Assembly: GCA_000711775.1 (NCBI GenBank)
Contig: ARYC01000504.1
Span: 1-64,000, forward strand
DNA from: Oxytricha trifallax
Taxonomy: Eukaryota > Ciliophora > Spirotrichea > Sporadotrichida > Oxytrichidae
Reading direction: 5' to 3'
DNA length: 64,000 nucleotides
How positions within the stretch are numbered: the stretch's first letter is position 1; each line of letters starts with the position of its first letter. Made by a program: the position numbers and the translations under genes. Below are positions 23,107 through 37,900 of the stretch, in pieces. A model generated the notes under the pieces. It worked only from the letters and a program-made list of their open reading frames with translations, ran no database searches and had not been told where the DNA came from.

Positions 23107-23455
23107 TTTTAAATAAATATAAATATTTACAATATTATAAATTTATCATATTCCGATAACTTTATTCTAAGAATACTAGATATAAATTTACAAAAATATA
23201 CTTATTGTTATATTATTAATTTATAATCTTCATAATGGATTAAAATTTTAATCATGAAAATATTGAATTATAATTCACAACAATATGATTAGGTTTCAAT
23301 CATATTTCTTTCATAAAATGTGTTAAATAAACCATCTTAATTAATAAAATTTATTAAATTAAAAGATAAACTTATCTTGCTCGCAATTTCAAAGTTTAAT
23401 GAGTGAAAATAATATAGTGTTTGATCAATTAAAGCAGTGTAACTTGATATGAATT

Positions 23456-25360
23456 TCACTTATCCTTATTATCACTATCTCCAATCTGTTTTGGCTTCTC
23501 ATCACTTCCACTTGAAATCTAACCAGCATCTTTCTTATTTCCACTACCAAGCAAAGGACCTCCAAAGTTTAATTTTTCTTGAATAAGTTTCTTAACTTTG
23601 AGTTCTTGTGAATCTGTAATTTGGTCGTGTTTTGTTCTTGCTTCAAATTCTTGGATTTGCTTGCCACCCATAGCTCTTTGATAACTGTAGAGAAGCTTCA
23701 CTGTGAAGGGAACATTCGCTGTTATTTCTTTCTTTGTCAAATACACACTATTAAAATCTTTGAAATATGATAGAATCATTGTTTATTTTTATAGTTGATA
23801 ATGAAATCTTGATTTGTGACCATAATTTTACTTGGAATTTATAATAATATAGGCAATATTTGGACTAGGAGGTGGTTCAAGCAGCCAGTCTGGTAAGTAT
23901 TCTATACTTACTCTTTCATCAGTTAAATAATCACAGAAAAGTTCTTCTCCGCTTGAAATGGTCTACTGAGCCACTACAGCAACAGCTCAAAATACATTGC
24001 CATTTCTAGTTTCTGATTCTTTGTTCTTTCTCAATTCTTCCCTCAGTTTTATATAAGGTATGTATCTAGAATAACTAAAATAAAATTAATCATAATAAAA
24101 AAGAAAAATTTTTAAATAATTTCATTATTATAGAGGGGAAGAACGTGTAGGGAAGATCAAAATCTATAAGTTGAACGTTTTTATTTAAAAATACATAGTA
24201 AGCTTTATTGATCTAAATTTAATTTAATTTGTAATTATGTTTGCTGGAATATCTGGAGGTGGGTGATTAATCAAATGTCCTAATGCAAACGGATTCATGT
24301 ACTCAGGGGGTACTTCTATAAAGCTCTTATGCATTCCAGATTTATCAATTTGACTTGAGAAATTCTCTGCAAAATCAATTAAATTAGATCCAGGACTAGG
24401 CATGGGATAAGGTAATTCTTTCTCATAATCAATCCAATAGCCGTCAAAGCGCTTTAAATAAGGTCTAAGTCCCCTTTTGGGAGTTGGTGGCATGGGACAA
24501 CCTGGGTCGCAAACTACACCTGGAAATATGCCTAACAGAGTACCAGGTAACACAATAGGCTGCCTTCTTGGACATTCCAAAAATACACCTCTGCCAGCCT
24601 CTATTGATAAAGATAAGTCATGTGAATTCACATTAATTTCATTAAGACTTAATTGATTTTAAACTTACCATGATGATCAATTGAAGAGTCTTTTATCCTT
24701 AAAACATGACCAACTCTATATTTAAGCTATTTCAGTAATTGTTCCTTTTCAGTGTCCCAAATTGACTCATATTCTTCAATCAAATCAGCTCTATTAAAGA
24801 TAATTACATACAGCGATTAATTTACGTCAATCTCTGAATAGGAAATTTATCTGGATCCATTATCTGTCTTGATCCAGATTCTCTTTATTTCCTTACCACT
24901 AATTCCTTGTGTCTTGTAACCTCATGCATTGAGTTTATCATAGCTATAAGAAGTATTAAAATGATTGATAAACTTAAATTTTTGATATTTTACTGTACAT
25001 TTGCTCTAGTAGATCTGCCTAAGTCATTATTTAATGTTCATCTGTATAATGATCATTTATTTCGCTATTAATTAAGAATTAGGAGGCTAAAACAAGGGAA
25101 ATTATTGAGAATTTTTTATATAAAGTTCAAGCAAATTTTATTGTTCACACTTACTCATAAAGCTTTTTCATTATTTCAGTTTCTTAATCCTCATCTGGTA
25201 GACACTAAACACCTCTTTGTAGATATGGCAGTAATGCCTGCCTGCAAGAAGTTAAGTAAGCACCCTAGTATGAAATAGCTTCATTTTTATACATGCCTTT
25301 CGCTTTATCTAAGACAGCTTATATCATCCCTTACGAGCCACCTGCATATTTTCTTAACAT
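23456..25360 (-). CDS. SET-domain protein, SETD9-like
   Basis: ATG 25360 (MLRKYAGGSQGMIQ) starts a helical N-terminal region. It is followed by WDTEKEQLLKQLKYRVGHVL, SIEAGRGVFLECPRRQPIVL and PGTLLGIFPGVVCDPG, then NPFALGHLINHPPPDIPANI. After an intron come AVAVVAQQTISSGEELFCDY and YLPDWLLEPPPSPNIAYI. The order GKGVF / PG..Y / NPLAVGQYVN / GEELF.NY is that of SETD9. The usual SET NHSC motif reads NHPP here, while GEELFCDY is kept; methyl transfer is therefore uncertain. The frame can run on through ATG 23779 (MILSYFKDFNSVYL) to a Lys/Asp tail and TGA 23456-23458; that part could instead be a separate small gene. Confidence 0.8.
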
Positions 25361-25475
25361 TTTTGTAATTATAAAATTAATATAGACTTATCAATTCTAG
25401 TATTACTTTATACTTTCATATATGTTTATTTAGGCAAAGAAAAAATCATAAGTTTAATGGCAATAAAAACAAAAG

Positions 25476-28400
25476 TCAAATGTGCTTTTTAGAGGATATT
25501 ACAATTTTTCGAGGTTGCTTAACTGAGTTTACTTCATTTACAAATGAATTTGAATTCATGGGTTCAATCATTGAACTTGACTAGAGATTCTACTTCCCTA
25601 TCCCAAGTAAGAACTAATTTAATCTTGAAGACTATAAAGTTTAATGAATAACTCAAATTTAACTTACAATATCAAAGTTTGCTTTAGAAATCTTGTTGTA
25701 TTAATTTTCAGGCTCGAAATCATGAGAGTTCATCGAAATGATTTAAGTCATATTTTTCTAATCTGGTGATTTTTATCTGATATCTGGGCTTCTGGAATTT
25801 GCAATCATTCTTTGCTAACTACTCACTTTAGCTTGTCTTCCATTCTTCTTCTTAATGACAATTTATTGTTAGATAGATGTCAGTTCTTTGCGACTTGAAT
25901 TATTCGACTACTCAAAGTTATTTGGCTGATTCACTATCTGTAAAAATTACATTTCCTTTTTTACTTCATCGTCTAAGAATTTAACTTTCTTGAGTGGTTC
26001 AGATTCCATTTACATAGGTAAATTCCAAAAACTTTCACAATCGTCATTATCTAACTGATTGTTTGATGTATCAATCTATAGCGTATTCTACTCTTTTATC
26101 AAGTTTTTGCTTATATATCTAGGATTCATGTATTCGTCTTCACTCATAAGCTATTGTTGCTTTGGTAATTAATGTGAAGTTTTTATATGCATATCTTCCT
26201 AGTAAACTCTATCATTTAAATCATCGTTAGTCTCCACAATTTTGTTATCTCTTATATCTCTAATAGGAGATTACTTGTTGTCAAATCTAGAAAGTTCTTC
26301 TGAAAAATCATCTTCTAATTTTTATTAGACAAGATTTTTGTGATTTTCAGTATTCCAAGTATATCTATCGGATGTGTATCTCTCTGTAGTCTTGAAATTC
26401 TTAATTCTCTTGTTCAGTTTTACTAACTAAAAATCATAAATTATAGGTGTATATATAAACTATGCAAGTTATGCAGATTAGATAACATAATTAAGAATGA
26501 GCTGTGAGCTTAGATTGTTGAGTTAGCCATTTATGTTCTATATTTCATTTTAAATAGTTCTGAGTTACTCTATAAAAGGAAAATTTAAGTTACAATAAAA
26601 TTTTGTATTACTTTTCTTAAGATGGTTGCCAACTATATTTTCTTTTATCAACTTAAGATGAAGCATTAATTTACTATTGCACAAGTATTTTCTCATCTAA
26701 TCCCATGATTTATCAAGGATATTTGATCTATCTATGTTTAAGGGTATCTTAGTGTTAGAAGTTGATAGTAACAAGAGGAAACATATTGAAATAGAAAATT
26801 CCTCTTTCTGTGGTTTGGCAATATTTCTAAAACTCTAAAGAGAAAAATGTTTAAGAAAATCTGAATAATTACCTCTATAATTGGAATCGTTAGAAATGCC
26901 AGAGATTCTTCGTAAGATTAAATTGCAGATTTGATTTTTGGATACTTATCGAAATTTACTGAACTTTCATTTAGATCTTAAGTGATAATAGATTTATTCC
27001 TTGAATTGTTCCTATTTTGAACTAAAGAATTTGCAGTAGGTTTCTATGTCTTGGGAGGGCTACTATATTAAAGAGATCTTTAGCTTTTAAATACTTTAAA
27101 ATAAGCACTAGATATATTTTCTTGCTTGATTTATTTCTCTATTGGCTTTGTTGATTATGATTCTATTGGTGTTAGATTTTAGGATAAATTTTACTATTCA
27201 TATTTTTTGATCAAACTTTCCAGATCTTTTACAAAAGATGTTGATTTGTTTTAAGCTTTAACAAGTATTTACTTGATTTAACTCATTACTGCTTAAAATG
27301 AAGAAAAAAAAAACCTAAAAAATAACTTTGTCTGATTCTGAAAGCCATACATTCTGATTTTTAGGCGCTTCATTATCGTTAAAGCTTGAAATGAAATTGC
27401 TCTATAAATTATTAGGAGTCTCTTATTTCTACTGTTTTTTCTATCTATTAACAGAGTTGCTTTAATATGCAGATATTCTAGAGAACTATTAACTTTTAGT
27501 TGAGTTTTATCCATTGGTAATATCAGTGGGATTTGGGGTTCTTAATGCTTAATTTCTATTTACCTAATTTTATGTTTCTTAGGTACTAAAACCATAGATG
27601 TTTTTGTCAGAGTGAGTTATTTCATCATCAAGATGCTGTTTAAATAAAACTTAGTTTCTAATTGGTGAAATGGATGGCTGCTTTTAATTTTAAGGTTGTA
27701 CAATATTTTTGCTGCCATATTCATGGCTTACTTTTAAATATACTTTAATCAAATCTATACTTTTTTGTAAGCACTTGTTCTTCTCTTAATAGTCTCTGGT
27801 TCTTGTTGACTAATATAAAATTAAATAATTTAAAACTGTTTCTGCTTTAATTTCTCAATTATTGCTGCTATGTAGCAGGTCTAAACTTTTGAATTTACTA
27901 AGGCTTATTATTCATTGATGCTGTTTTATTTGTCAATGAGGATTGCCTTTCAATGCTCTATTACTTAGAATTTTATATGGAATTTTAATTTTTTGTTTTT
28001 ATTTTTTATGCAATTGAATTTAGAGCTCCATTCAAGAGATTAGAAGATTTAGGGATGTTGAAGTATCCGCTGTTTAATTTTTGTGTATTGTTCAATCCTC
28101 CAGATGATTGATACTCTAGACTTATAAATAAACTATAATAAATTAAGATTTAAGGCTTGATTCATGTCCTGCTTTTGACTTTGAACCAGCTCTCGAGTTA
28201 TAACTCGTTTTATTATGAATATTTGGCTGTTTCTTTACCTGCACTCCAGTCTCCAATTTAGCTTTCATTTAAATCTTAGGAGGCTTCTTTAAAGCTGCTT
28301 GTTGGCTTTATCTTTAAGTATTGTTTTATGAATCGATTCTGGGTACTTGTTATTAGCTATGAGCTGTCTGATAGGTCAAGCTGCTATCATTAATTTCACT

Positions 28401-28784
28401 TTCTTTTTTAATAACATCCTAAAAGCTCACTACCTTGATATTTTAGGGAGTAGATGGCACTGCATACTTCACCCCATATAATTCTTTATATTGAATTGGA
28501 TTATTGCTCTAACTTATTTCAGACTAATTCATAAAATCATTGCTTCCCTAAGTGTTTAATCTTTCTGTATTAAGTCCTTGCATCATGATATTCACATTAC
28601 CACCATAATTGTTATCGCTGCTATATCTCTTCTCGATTAGACTAATCTCACTCTGGTTACTTTCTTAAAGAAATTTGTAATAATCTTGGTTCTAGAATAA
28701 TTGCTAGGAGCCATTGTTTTTTTGCGAGGGTTATTTTGATATGTCTTTGTTTGATTGATAAGGTTTTATCGTGTTTGAAGCCAT
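25476..28784 (-). CDS. Large Gln/Asn/Ser-rich protein, unknown
   Basis: ATG 28784 opens MASNTIKPYQSNKDIS. The span down to TGA 25476-25478 is dense with TAA/TAG Gln codons and encodes low-complexity Gln/Asn/Ser/Lys sequence with scattered short helices (SEISLIEKRYSSDNNYGG; PNNLQSNFISSFNDNEAPKN; KQPRKIVISSKKHI at the end). Several GT-AG introns are likely, for instance near 26410-26420, 26570 and 26860. Long disordered proteins of this kind are common in spirotrichs. I recognise no domain. Confidence 0.6.
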
Positions 28785-28985
28785 TTTCACAGTTTAAGTA
28801 AAAAGTTGGTGTTCAAGATCTTAAAAATTAGATATGTAATTTTATTATGATTATTAGGCATTCATTTTAATGCGCAGAAAATAAAGTCTATTAAAACTGT
28901 TAATTACAGTTTATTATTTAAAAATCAAATACTTAATCACTTAAGTAAAGAATCAATTAAGAAATTAAATCATAATGAATATTTT

Positions 28986-30659
28986 TCAAAATTTTGTATT
29001 TTACAAAGTCAAATTTTATACTTTAAGATAGGATATCATCCGAGGAGGTTTATATTCACAACTTTTATCAATCCCTACTTTATTTTGATTTTTTAAATCA
29101 CCTTAATCACCTTTAACATTTTCTCTTATTTATGAACTAGAAATGACTTTGACTTTGTTTCTCAAATTAATTACATGACTAGTATCTTGTCTAATTTTCG
29201 ATTTAGATTTTGATAATATGAACTCCTTTCTAGAATGAATCATCATTTTATCATTAAGTTATTTCTAATCTTAAAGAGTGGTTTAATTCAGAGGGCTATG
29301 AAGCTTAGTTTTAAACCCTAATCTAGTTTAGCTTATGCTTGTATTAACTGAAGTGTTTTGGGATTTACATTTTAACGGAGTCCTAGACAGAGAAGTATCT
29401 TATCTCGATTGAAAATTCACGTCTAAGTACTCGGACAGGTCTTTACCATTCATTTTGAAAATTTATTTCACAAAAGGCTTTTTAATTCTTTTCGTTACTC
29501 TTAAAGCCTGTAGTTCTTTTACTTTTCTTATGCGATTACTTGAACTTAAATCAAACTTACTTCTTAATCCATACTCATCGAAGTTATTAATTGGAGTACG
29601 CTAGCACCCCTCATCTATAGTAGGTTGCTTTATCTAATTTTAACTTTTATTCAAAACAAGTTGACTTGCACGATTACTGAATGATATCAAAGATTTTCTT
29701 GCTGAAGTGTTTTAACTATTTTCATTTGAGATTATGAATTCATTTTGGGTCTTTATTTCGACATTCAACTTTTTTAAATTGCTTGAAGATACATCGTTAA
29801 TTTGACCTAAATTGAGATTTTGTTTCAACCCAATCTACCTATGCTTATTATTTAATGAAGAGATATGAATTTTTCCTTATAAATCTTCAGTTTACTCTGT
29901 ATTTTATATTTGATAATTACTACATCCAGTCTCTTTCTCTAATTTTGTAATTGATAGATTAATTTCTTATTTGCTCTGATTTTATATTTAAGATATTTGC
30001 TCTCTACTTTTCTATTATATTTTTTATTTTTATATATCACTTCCTATTTTATATAACTAGCCCTTCAATCGAGAATAGTAATTGTTATTAATATGTAATC
30101 TGGGAAGAATCACATTATTCTGAGGATTTTACTGCTAATTATATTGAAGTGAATTATTATTAAAATCATTCTAATTAGTATAATGTAATTTTGTGTAAAA
30201 AATATAAAATAATTATTGACAATCATAACTTACTTGGTATTAAAATAACTTTTTAATCACTAATACTTACAACTCAAGTTTATAGTCTACTCTCATTTAA
30301 AATAAATATTTAAAATAAAAGTGATGTATTGGAATTTGATTGATCAATTGGAATTTAACCTATGAAATTTTTAGCTTAATAAGGTGGATTATAATTCTAT
30401 TGAGTGTCTAAAAATTAAGGAGACCTAATCTAACTATGAGTCTGATAAATTTTAATTATCATGGCATTTCATAAATTTCATAAAATTAATACAGATATAT
30501 AGTTTACCCAATAGAAGTATTTAGCTTTGACAGAACATTATTTGAGTCACATTGCTCTGTTTAAGAAAGATTAAGCTTAGAATTGTTCGTGCTGATCATT
30601 CCAAATTTATTCTCAAAATTTCTCTTCTTAAAAGTTAACTTGCTTCTTTCCTTAAACAT
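28986..30659 (-). CDS. Gln/Ser-rich protein, unknown
   Basis: A start at ATG 30659 (MFKERSKLTFKKRNFENKF) is followed by Asn/Ser/Gln-rich sequence with at least two AT-rich breaks. The C-terminal end reads KSCEYKPPRMISYLKVQ and stops at TGA 28986-28988. The next coding segment upstream (30764 and above) lies only about 100 bases away on the same strand and has the same make-up, so this may be the 3' part of one larger gene. Confidence 0.5.
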
Positions 30660-30763
30660 AGTCTGATTGTATCTAAATCAATGAAGAAAATTATTGAATA
30701 AAACTGGTAAAAATTAACTCAAACTGACTTAATTCAAGGAAGAAATTTTAATTTGTAATATTT

Positions 30764-33700
30764 TGAGAAAATAAACGGTGAGTGAATTCTTAATTTACTT
30801 ATGAAAAATTGTTACATTTACTTCTTTAATTTTTACTTAAGTCAGAGCAACAATTTCTAATCTAAATCCTGCCTTATGATTACTTTAATTTTCTTATATT
30901 CCTTAATATTCATTATTGCTGTCTATTTTCACTTGACTACTCCTTTACTAAAGTTGACTTTGAAGAGTTCTTGAATTTCTTAGTTAATTTTGCAGTTATT
31001 GACTTGGACTCAGTTGCTTAGATTAAAATTAAGAATTCTCTGCTGTGGGTTTTGGATTGGTCTATGAAGTATTTAAGTTAAGATGTAGCTCGTTTTCTTT
31101 GGTCTAATAATCGTGTTTTCTATCGGAATTTAGCTGCTTTTAATGCTTTTCAAACAACAGTCGGATATTTTTCACATAAACCATTTGAATAAAAAGGAAA
31201 CAGATTTTAAATCACTAATTGATCTTACAATAATTAAAAATTAAACTTTATTGAACTCTCTGGGTAGACTTTTTATTCCGATTATATGAATTTTAAAACT
31301 TCTCCAATTATTCTTTATTAACAATCTGAAATCTATTCTATAATTTGCTATCCTCTATACCAACCTCATTTAACTATTAATTTTCTCCAAACCCCTTTTG
31401 AAACTATATCTCTTTCAAAGGCACTACTTTGAATGAGCACCCCTGAACAGCGTTATTTTGATTAAATTACCCTTCTTTCATGAAATTATTCAGATCTTCC
31501 TACATTTAATTAATTTGTTATAAATCTTCCACAGATTTCATCTATATACTTTCAATCTCTGCATTTTCCAAATCTTCTTCGTTATATTCTAAATCATTTT
31601 TAATTTAATTTTTATCCCCTGACTATTAAAAAAGTAAAATTAATTCACACAATTTTAATTTAAACATAAGAATTTAAATATATACTATAGATGATAAATC
31701 AGCTCTTATCTTTACGTTATCAATAAATTAGAGGAGTTCTTTTTATTATTTAACTTGAAACTATTGCTGCTCTTACTTCTATTCTCAAATATAGAACTGC
31801 TGTTATTTCTTGAAGAATTGCTACTAGATGTATTTCTCTGAAATTATTTATATTATTTTGAGGTGCTTTCTCCTGTTTATAAGTACCCATTTATATAAGG
31901 TTTGGCCATGTAGTTTTATATAAAATTACTCATATATTATTAAATACTTCTTAACTAGCAATAATAAAATTCTGAAAACATTCATTCACAGTGTATTATT
32001 TTATTATAAACTAAAAAACATCTATATAGTAGTTAAGTCCCATTGTGAAATTACTGACATACTATGGAATTTATGGATAATTTTTCATTTAACTCTCACT
32101 AATTTATAATTTAGGCTGTTTCGGAGTAGTCTGTATTAATACTTCAAATTTTTATGCAATATATTGCTATTATTCATTTCCGTTATATTCATAGCTTTAC
32201 GTGTTTGATGGAAAATTATGAATTATTGGCTTGGTTAAATCATTATTTGTCAAATCATTATTGTGCGTATTTTTACTTTAATTATCCATTTTGATATTGA
32301 TTACTTTTTTGTAATGATTAATTTTTATTTATAGATTATTCGATTCTAACTATCATAATGTTATGACGTGAAGTTCAATTTTATAAATTTATGCAGGATT
32401 ATGATCAAAATATAATTTCAAAGAATTGAAGTATAGAATTAATCTTTTAAATAATATTAATATCAAAATTATTTCCTAGGCACGGATTTATTAGACATAG
32501 TCAAAATCATGTTACTGACTTTCTTTTCTTATTCTTATCCATTATTATTAGTATTGCTGTTCAATATATTTGGTATGCTTAACTTCACTTGATTATTTAT
32601 ACATATTATTTGTAAAAGTTTTTACAATATTAGCATAAACTATTATAGTATAATAAATATAATAATTGATTTTGAGAAGTTGAACTATCAAAAGCCTTAT
32701 TGTTATTACTATTAGAATTGATATCATTTTATGAATTATTGAGAGTTGACTTAATAGTCTAGAGAGATATTTTATTTCCTGTTTTTGGGAAGAATTGCTG
32801 CTGCTAATTGTATTGATTAGTCTTATTCAATAAATTAGTGTCAAAAGTACTAAAATAATAATAATAATTATAATTATTAAAATTTGCTTATATACATGCT
32901 AATAATACCAAGTTAATCATAAGAATTGAATTATATATTAATATTAAGTTTTTTAAAGTTCTATCACTAAGTGTGAGAATTTCAGTTGATAAATGTTTCG
33001 ATTTGCTTGACTCTATCTATTAAGATATAAACCAATTTATTCTTATAGAACTTAATGCCATAAAATTTGCAACTTATGATATTAATTAACATGTCAAAGT
33101 TTATTGTGATTATTGTACAGTTAATGAGGGTAGTTGCTATTCCTAGAGTGCAATAGTCCCTTCGCAGCACCAAGCAATTGAGTTTTCATTTATATGGGGG
33201 TAATATCCCTACTTTTGTGCTTTTTGCTCTCACTACAATAAAATATTTAGCAGTAATTGATGTTTCCTTTAAAGAGATAAACTTTAAATAAGAAAATATT
33301 ATAATGTTGAGTTGATTGAGAATGACTGTATTGGGCGAGTGTGACTGCAATATTTTCGAAGTTTTTCTCTAAGTATCATCCAATTAATAAGGATTATTTT
33401 CATTTGGATTTCCCCCTTGAGATCTATAGTTATTACTCGTAGCTTGATCCTACACTGATATATTTATTTCTTACTTCATATTTAAGATTGAAATTGTAAA
33501 ATATTCAACCTCCCACTTTTCATGTCAAAAACTGGATGTAAAATTTAGTTAAAAAAATCAAATATACTATGAGGATTTTATCTATCAACAGAAACCGAAC
33601 CATTTTTATTTGCAGAATTTTAAGCTTTTTAATTGGAAGATTGGTTGCTATTAATTAGCAATTTCTCTAGAGTTGACATTCTTGAAGTTGTTGATTTAAA

Positions 33701-34869
33701 TATGCTCTTAATATATAATCTACTATCCATTTGGAATTTATTTATACAATCGTTTTATACGAGAAAATGCAATAATATATATATTGCTCTTTCTGTCACT
33801 TTCTTGGGCTCTCTCTTGAGCCTGGGATTACTTCAAGTTCGTTATTTGCACTTGCATGATTTATTCCTACTGCATCCTGCCCAATTAGTCGGCTATGTAA
33901 TCTATCTCCACATCTAAATCATGTGTAGTCTAAAATGAAGAGCTTATTTTCTAGTATTAAATTGTAGTAATACATTTACCCCAAATATATTGAAACAAAT
34001 TTGGAATCGTTTCCATAAACATAACATGTATTTTCTTAAATTTATTAGCTTTTATCTTTCATTTACTGTTTAATTTGTGACTTCATTTAACCAACCCTAG
34101 ACTCAAAATACTCCAAATTTTAGTTTAATTGTTCTAATTTTATCTGATTTGGTCTTTCTATGTTTATAGCAGCTACATTAAAGATTTTAAAATACTATCA
34201 TAATATGTAGATATACTTACGGAGTTGTTCTTTGAGGCTTATACGTCTGATTGGATCATTTTCATTGTTTCTTAAAGATTTCGCATGCTAAAAGGTTACT
34301 AACTACTAAACCTGTTACTATTATGCTAGTAAAAATAGTTAATTGATTTAGTTCAGTCAATTTCAAATTTATTGAGTAATATTGCTGCAAAGATTGAATG
34401 TCTTAATTGTGGTAGGTGTCTGCAGCTTCGAAATAGTTCAAATACTAATTTACCTTCATCATTTCTAGTTCCATTAGCTTCACATAGTGAAACAAGTCCA
34501 CAATAATTGTATTAATTAAGGTATTTATGTATGAAACAGTACAATTAAAATACGAATAACTTCTTGTTAGCTTTGACTTTCTTTAATCTTTTAGTTATAA
34601 CTCTTCATTTACTGGTGCATATTCCTGATTTCTATGAGGAAATCTACTTTAGTTTTTGCCTTTCTAGAGAACTTTATCTCCAAAAGTTGTTTCAACTCAG
34701 AGATTTTGAATAAATATAGTTTTCATTGTATTTTAAAGAGAAATATATTGATTGATAAAATACTGTTAGTAAATTACATAAATATTTTGGTGTCTAACTT
34801 TTCATATAGATTTTTATCATCGATTTCTCGTTTACTTCGTTCTTAGTATAGTTTAACTTCATATTCCAT
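30764..34869 (-). CDS. Coiled-coil then Asn/Ser/Gln-rich gene, many breaks
   Basis: ATG 34869 opens MEYEVKLYQERSKREIDDKN. Further coding blocks include ELKQLLEIKFSRKAKTKV (about 34700), MELEMMKVNQYLNYFEAA (34450), LGRMQQEQIMQVQITNLKQS (33850), SQGGNPNENNPYQLDDTQRK (33400), NNSQNDINSNSNNNKAFDSS (32720) and NTSSSNSSRNNSSSIFENRS (31820). The last blocks are VNKEQLEKFQNSYNRNKKST (31300) and RSSQVKIDSNNEYQGIQENQ (30930). The N-terminal part is coiled coil, the rest disordered. AT-rich gaps between blocks are introns or IESs. The plus strand also shows long Phe/Leu/Tyr-rich frames here; they are shadows. No family recognised; it may be more than one gene. Confidence 0.5.
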
Positions 34870-34959
34870 GTTAAATTGCTGTACATCTGCTAGTTTTTTT
34901 TTAATGTATTTTTTAAGATAATATTATAAAAAATGTTATATATTTATATACTAACAATC

Positions 34960-37900
34960 TCATTTTATTTCTAAAATTAATAGTTTCTTGCCAAGATCGT
35001 CGTGAATAGCTTAAATCTCCACTTGAGTGAATTCCTTTACTTGTGTGAGCAAAGCATTCACTTAATCCATCATTTGAAGATTAAAGGCGGGAAAAGCAGT
35101 GGCTATGCCCTCTTAGATTTTTTATATGAAGTTTTCCTCTAATTTTGTTTTTTAATTCTAAATTAATATATAGTTTAGAAACAACAAATTCAAGAAAAAT
35201 AATTTTAGGAAATAAATGCTCTAATTTCTAGAGAACAGCTTCTTGGCCATTTTCGAAGTTCCTTATCATTTAATTAAAATTCTCTACTTATTGCTAATAT
35301 TGCCCCATTGTAGTTTTTTAGAATTCTTGAGCTTTCTCTTCAATATTGAAAACTTACTCACCAAATTTATCGCTGGTTTATCTGAGCTCTTTATATAGTT
35401 GTTTGATCTGTACTTAACTCATATTTTAATTTAATCATAATAACTCAGTATATTTTTAACAAAATACCTTTAAAATTATCTTTATGTATACTAAATTTTG
35501 GAACTAGAAATTAAATCATTTTAAGGTCTCTATCATAATTCTAGAGCTGCTATAAAGCCCCACCTAGTTCCTTCAGTTAAGTAGTAACAGATGTTTTAAG
35601 TTCAGTCATTTGGGTATTCATGTGTTAGGTGACTCTATGAATATTGGCATTTACAATTCGCTTGATATCTCCTTCGTCTACTTTCACTTTACTCTGGGAA
35701 GATGAGGGCTTTTCAAGTTGAGATGAGCCCTGAGTTTACAGTGGATTTCAATAATGTCTATAAATTAAATAAAAATAAACAAGTACAACTAGTTTTATAA
35801 AGATATATTATGTTGATTGAAGGAAGTTGAAGTGTTAGACATTGAAGCTTATAACAACTAATCCAGCTATTCATATTTCGTGTTTATTAGCGTAGTTAAA
35901 GCCGTGTTCATTTCCTTAAGTTCGCTGTGAATCTATTTATCCATAGCCTGAAGCTACTTCTAAACCTGCACATCTATAGTTTTCTGCTGCTAAGTCATTA
36001 ATGTATTGAAGTTTCTCTTCTGATCTTATAGCCCTTTTGCTATATCGTCTGAATTGCTTTTGCTTTCTTTCTTTAGGAAATCTACTTATCTTTTTAAAGT
36101 GGCTATGTCAGCCAGTGTTTTATCATCTGTAACCTATTTTACAACTGTTTGTTGAATTACTTGAGAAATCACGTTTTTAGCAGCGGATTTTCTCACAGAA
36201 CTATTCAAGTGGTTTTGGGCTAATTAGCGTTGAGCACTCTCTAAAATGCTACTCTCACTGTCTTGTTTTTTAAGTTGGTCATGAGACTAGTGCATAGCAT
36301 CTTAAAAATATTTCTTTTTTATAAATTTTTAATTAAAATACTGACTTTGATACATAATCCGTTTTTTGGGACGATTAAATAGGGATAGTAATTTTTCTAC
36401 CAATAAAATTCAAACACTGTATAACTTAAGTTTTTAATATCTTAATACACACCCACTTCCTGAATATCTTCAAGTCTAGCTTGACTTCTACTAGTATGAT
36501 TATTTGCACCCTGACTCTACAATTTATTAAGTTTTTTAGTTGGGGATCTTTCAAATCTCCCTTCAGCCTATTATTATTAATTTGATTTTCCCAAATTAAT
36601 GGAAAGGGTACCAGGGTTTTGGGGTATATTAATCATTGGCATTTGATAGACATTAAATGACATTTTAAACTCTGGTTGTTCCCTAATTGACTCTTGTCTC
36701 TAGTCATCCTTACTTGTAGTTTTTAATTCTTTAACAAAACCGAAATCTAGATCATTGCTATAATTTACACGTTTTAATATTCTCTAACTCATTCTACGTT
36801 TTTGATCTCGGATTTACTTTTCTACTTTCTTTGATATTACTGTGGGTTCTGCCTTCACATGTAAGTCATCTAGGATATACTAATTTCTTTAATTTTATGA
36901 TGAAATAAATTAATTAAGAGGTTGGATAACTTTTATTAGAAAATAATGGATTTCCTTCTAAACCTAGGACTATTAAATTTCCTTCTTGTAATGAGGGCAT
37001 TTAAACTTAAATTCCTGTACTTAGATTCGCTTTTTCAATGGTATCTCCATGTCATCAACTCTTTTCTTATTCAAAGTCACCATTCTTTATATTTAAGTTG
37101 ATAAGAACTCAATAAATATACTAAATAAACTAAACAATTGTACAATTCTTGAGCTTATTTCTTCTAAATCATCATGAAAGCTTTACTTAAGCTGGTGCGA
37201 ATAATCCACCAATTCATTGAAGTAAGAATTGTCTTAGATTGTGTAAAACAACATTTTTAAGATGTCTAGTTTGGTATTATAGGGTTAATAATTCACCATG
37301 TAGTTTTCTACCTCTAGTATTTATATTTATAATTAGTTGAAAAAAGTTAAAATATTTAAGGTGTATTATTCTAATTTCATACACTATTATTATCATAAAT
37401 TAGTCATTATAAAGTAATCATTGATTACTTTTTATGATCTCTAGTATCTACGACTTGACATCACTAACGACCCTGTTTGAGTCCATTTGATTGCTTTCAA
37501 TCAACTTCATTCTCACGTTGATAACTGCCTCACTATTATCAATCAGCTCTCTCTCGGTGGTCTTCTACCAGTTTTTCTGCTTTTCTCGCATTTCATTAAG
37601 ATTTTTCTCAAATTAAACCAGTAAATTCTTGCAATTCTCGATTTAAGTGTTTTACTTGAGGAGTTTCTCCTCGTAACGCTCGGTTTTCAAGAGAGTTGAG
37701 TTGGATTTCTGAGTAACTTCATCGAGAGCACGTTTTATCAAGAGGTTTGCGTTGTCTCTCTAGTCGCATACTATCTTGTGGATGGTTTTAATATAAATAT
37801 GTAATAAATATTTATAATTTTTGATTTTATTGGTTTCAATTAATCATTATGATAAATTTACTATAATACGTGGTTTGTATAATGAAATGGATGAAATATT

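Noticed and set aside
30870-31815. Plus-strand frame resembling a LINE or polymerase-like protein (WVLDWSMKYLSQDVARFLW).
   Set aside because: It has three TGA stops and is Phe/Tyr/Leu-rich. The minus strand here reads as typical Gln/Asn/Ser-rich coding blocks that match the neighbouring gene.
33633-33917. Plus-strand hydrophobic ORF (94 codons).
   Set aside because: The complement encodes a Gln-rich coiled coil (LGRMQQEQIMQVQITNLKQS) that continues the minus-strand gene.
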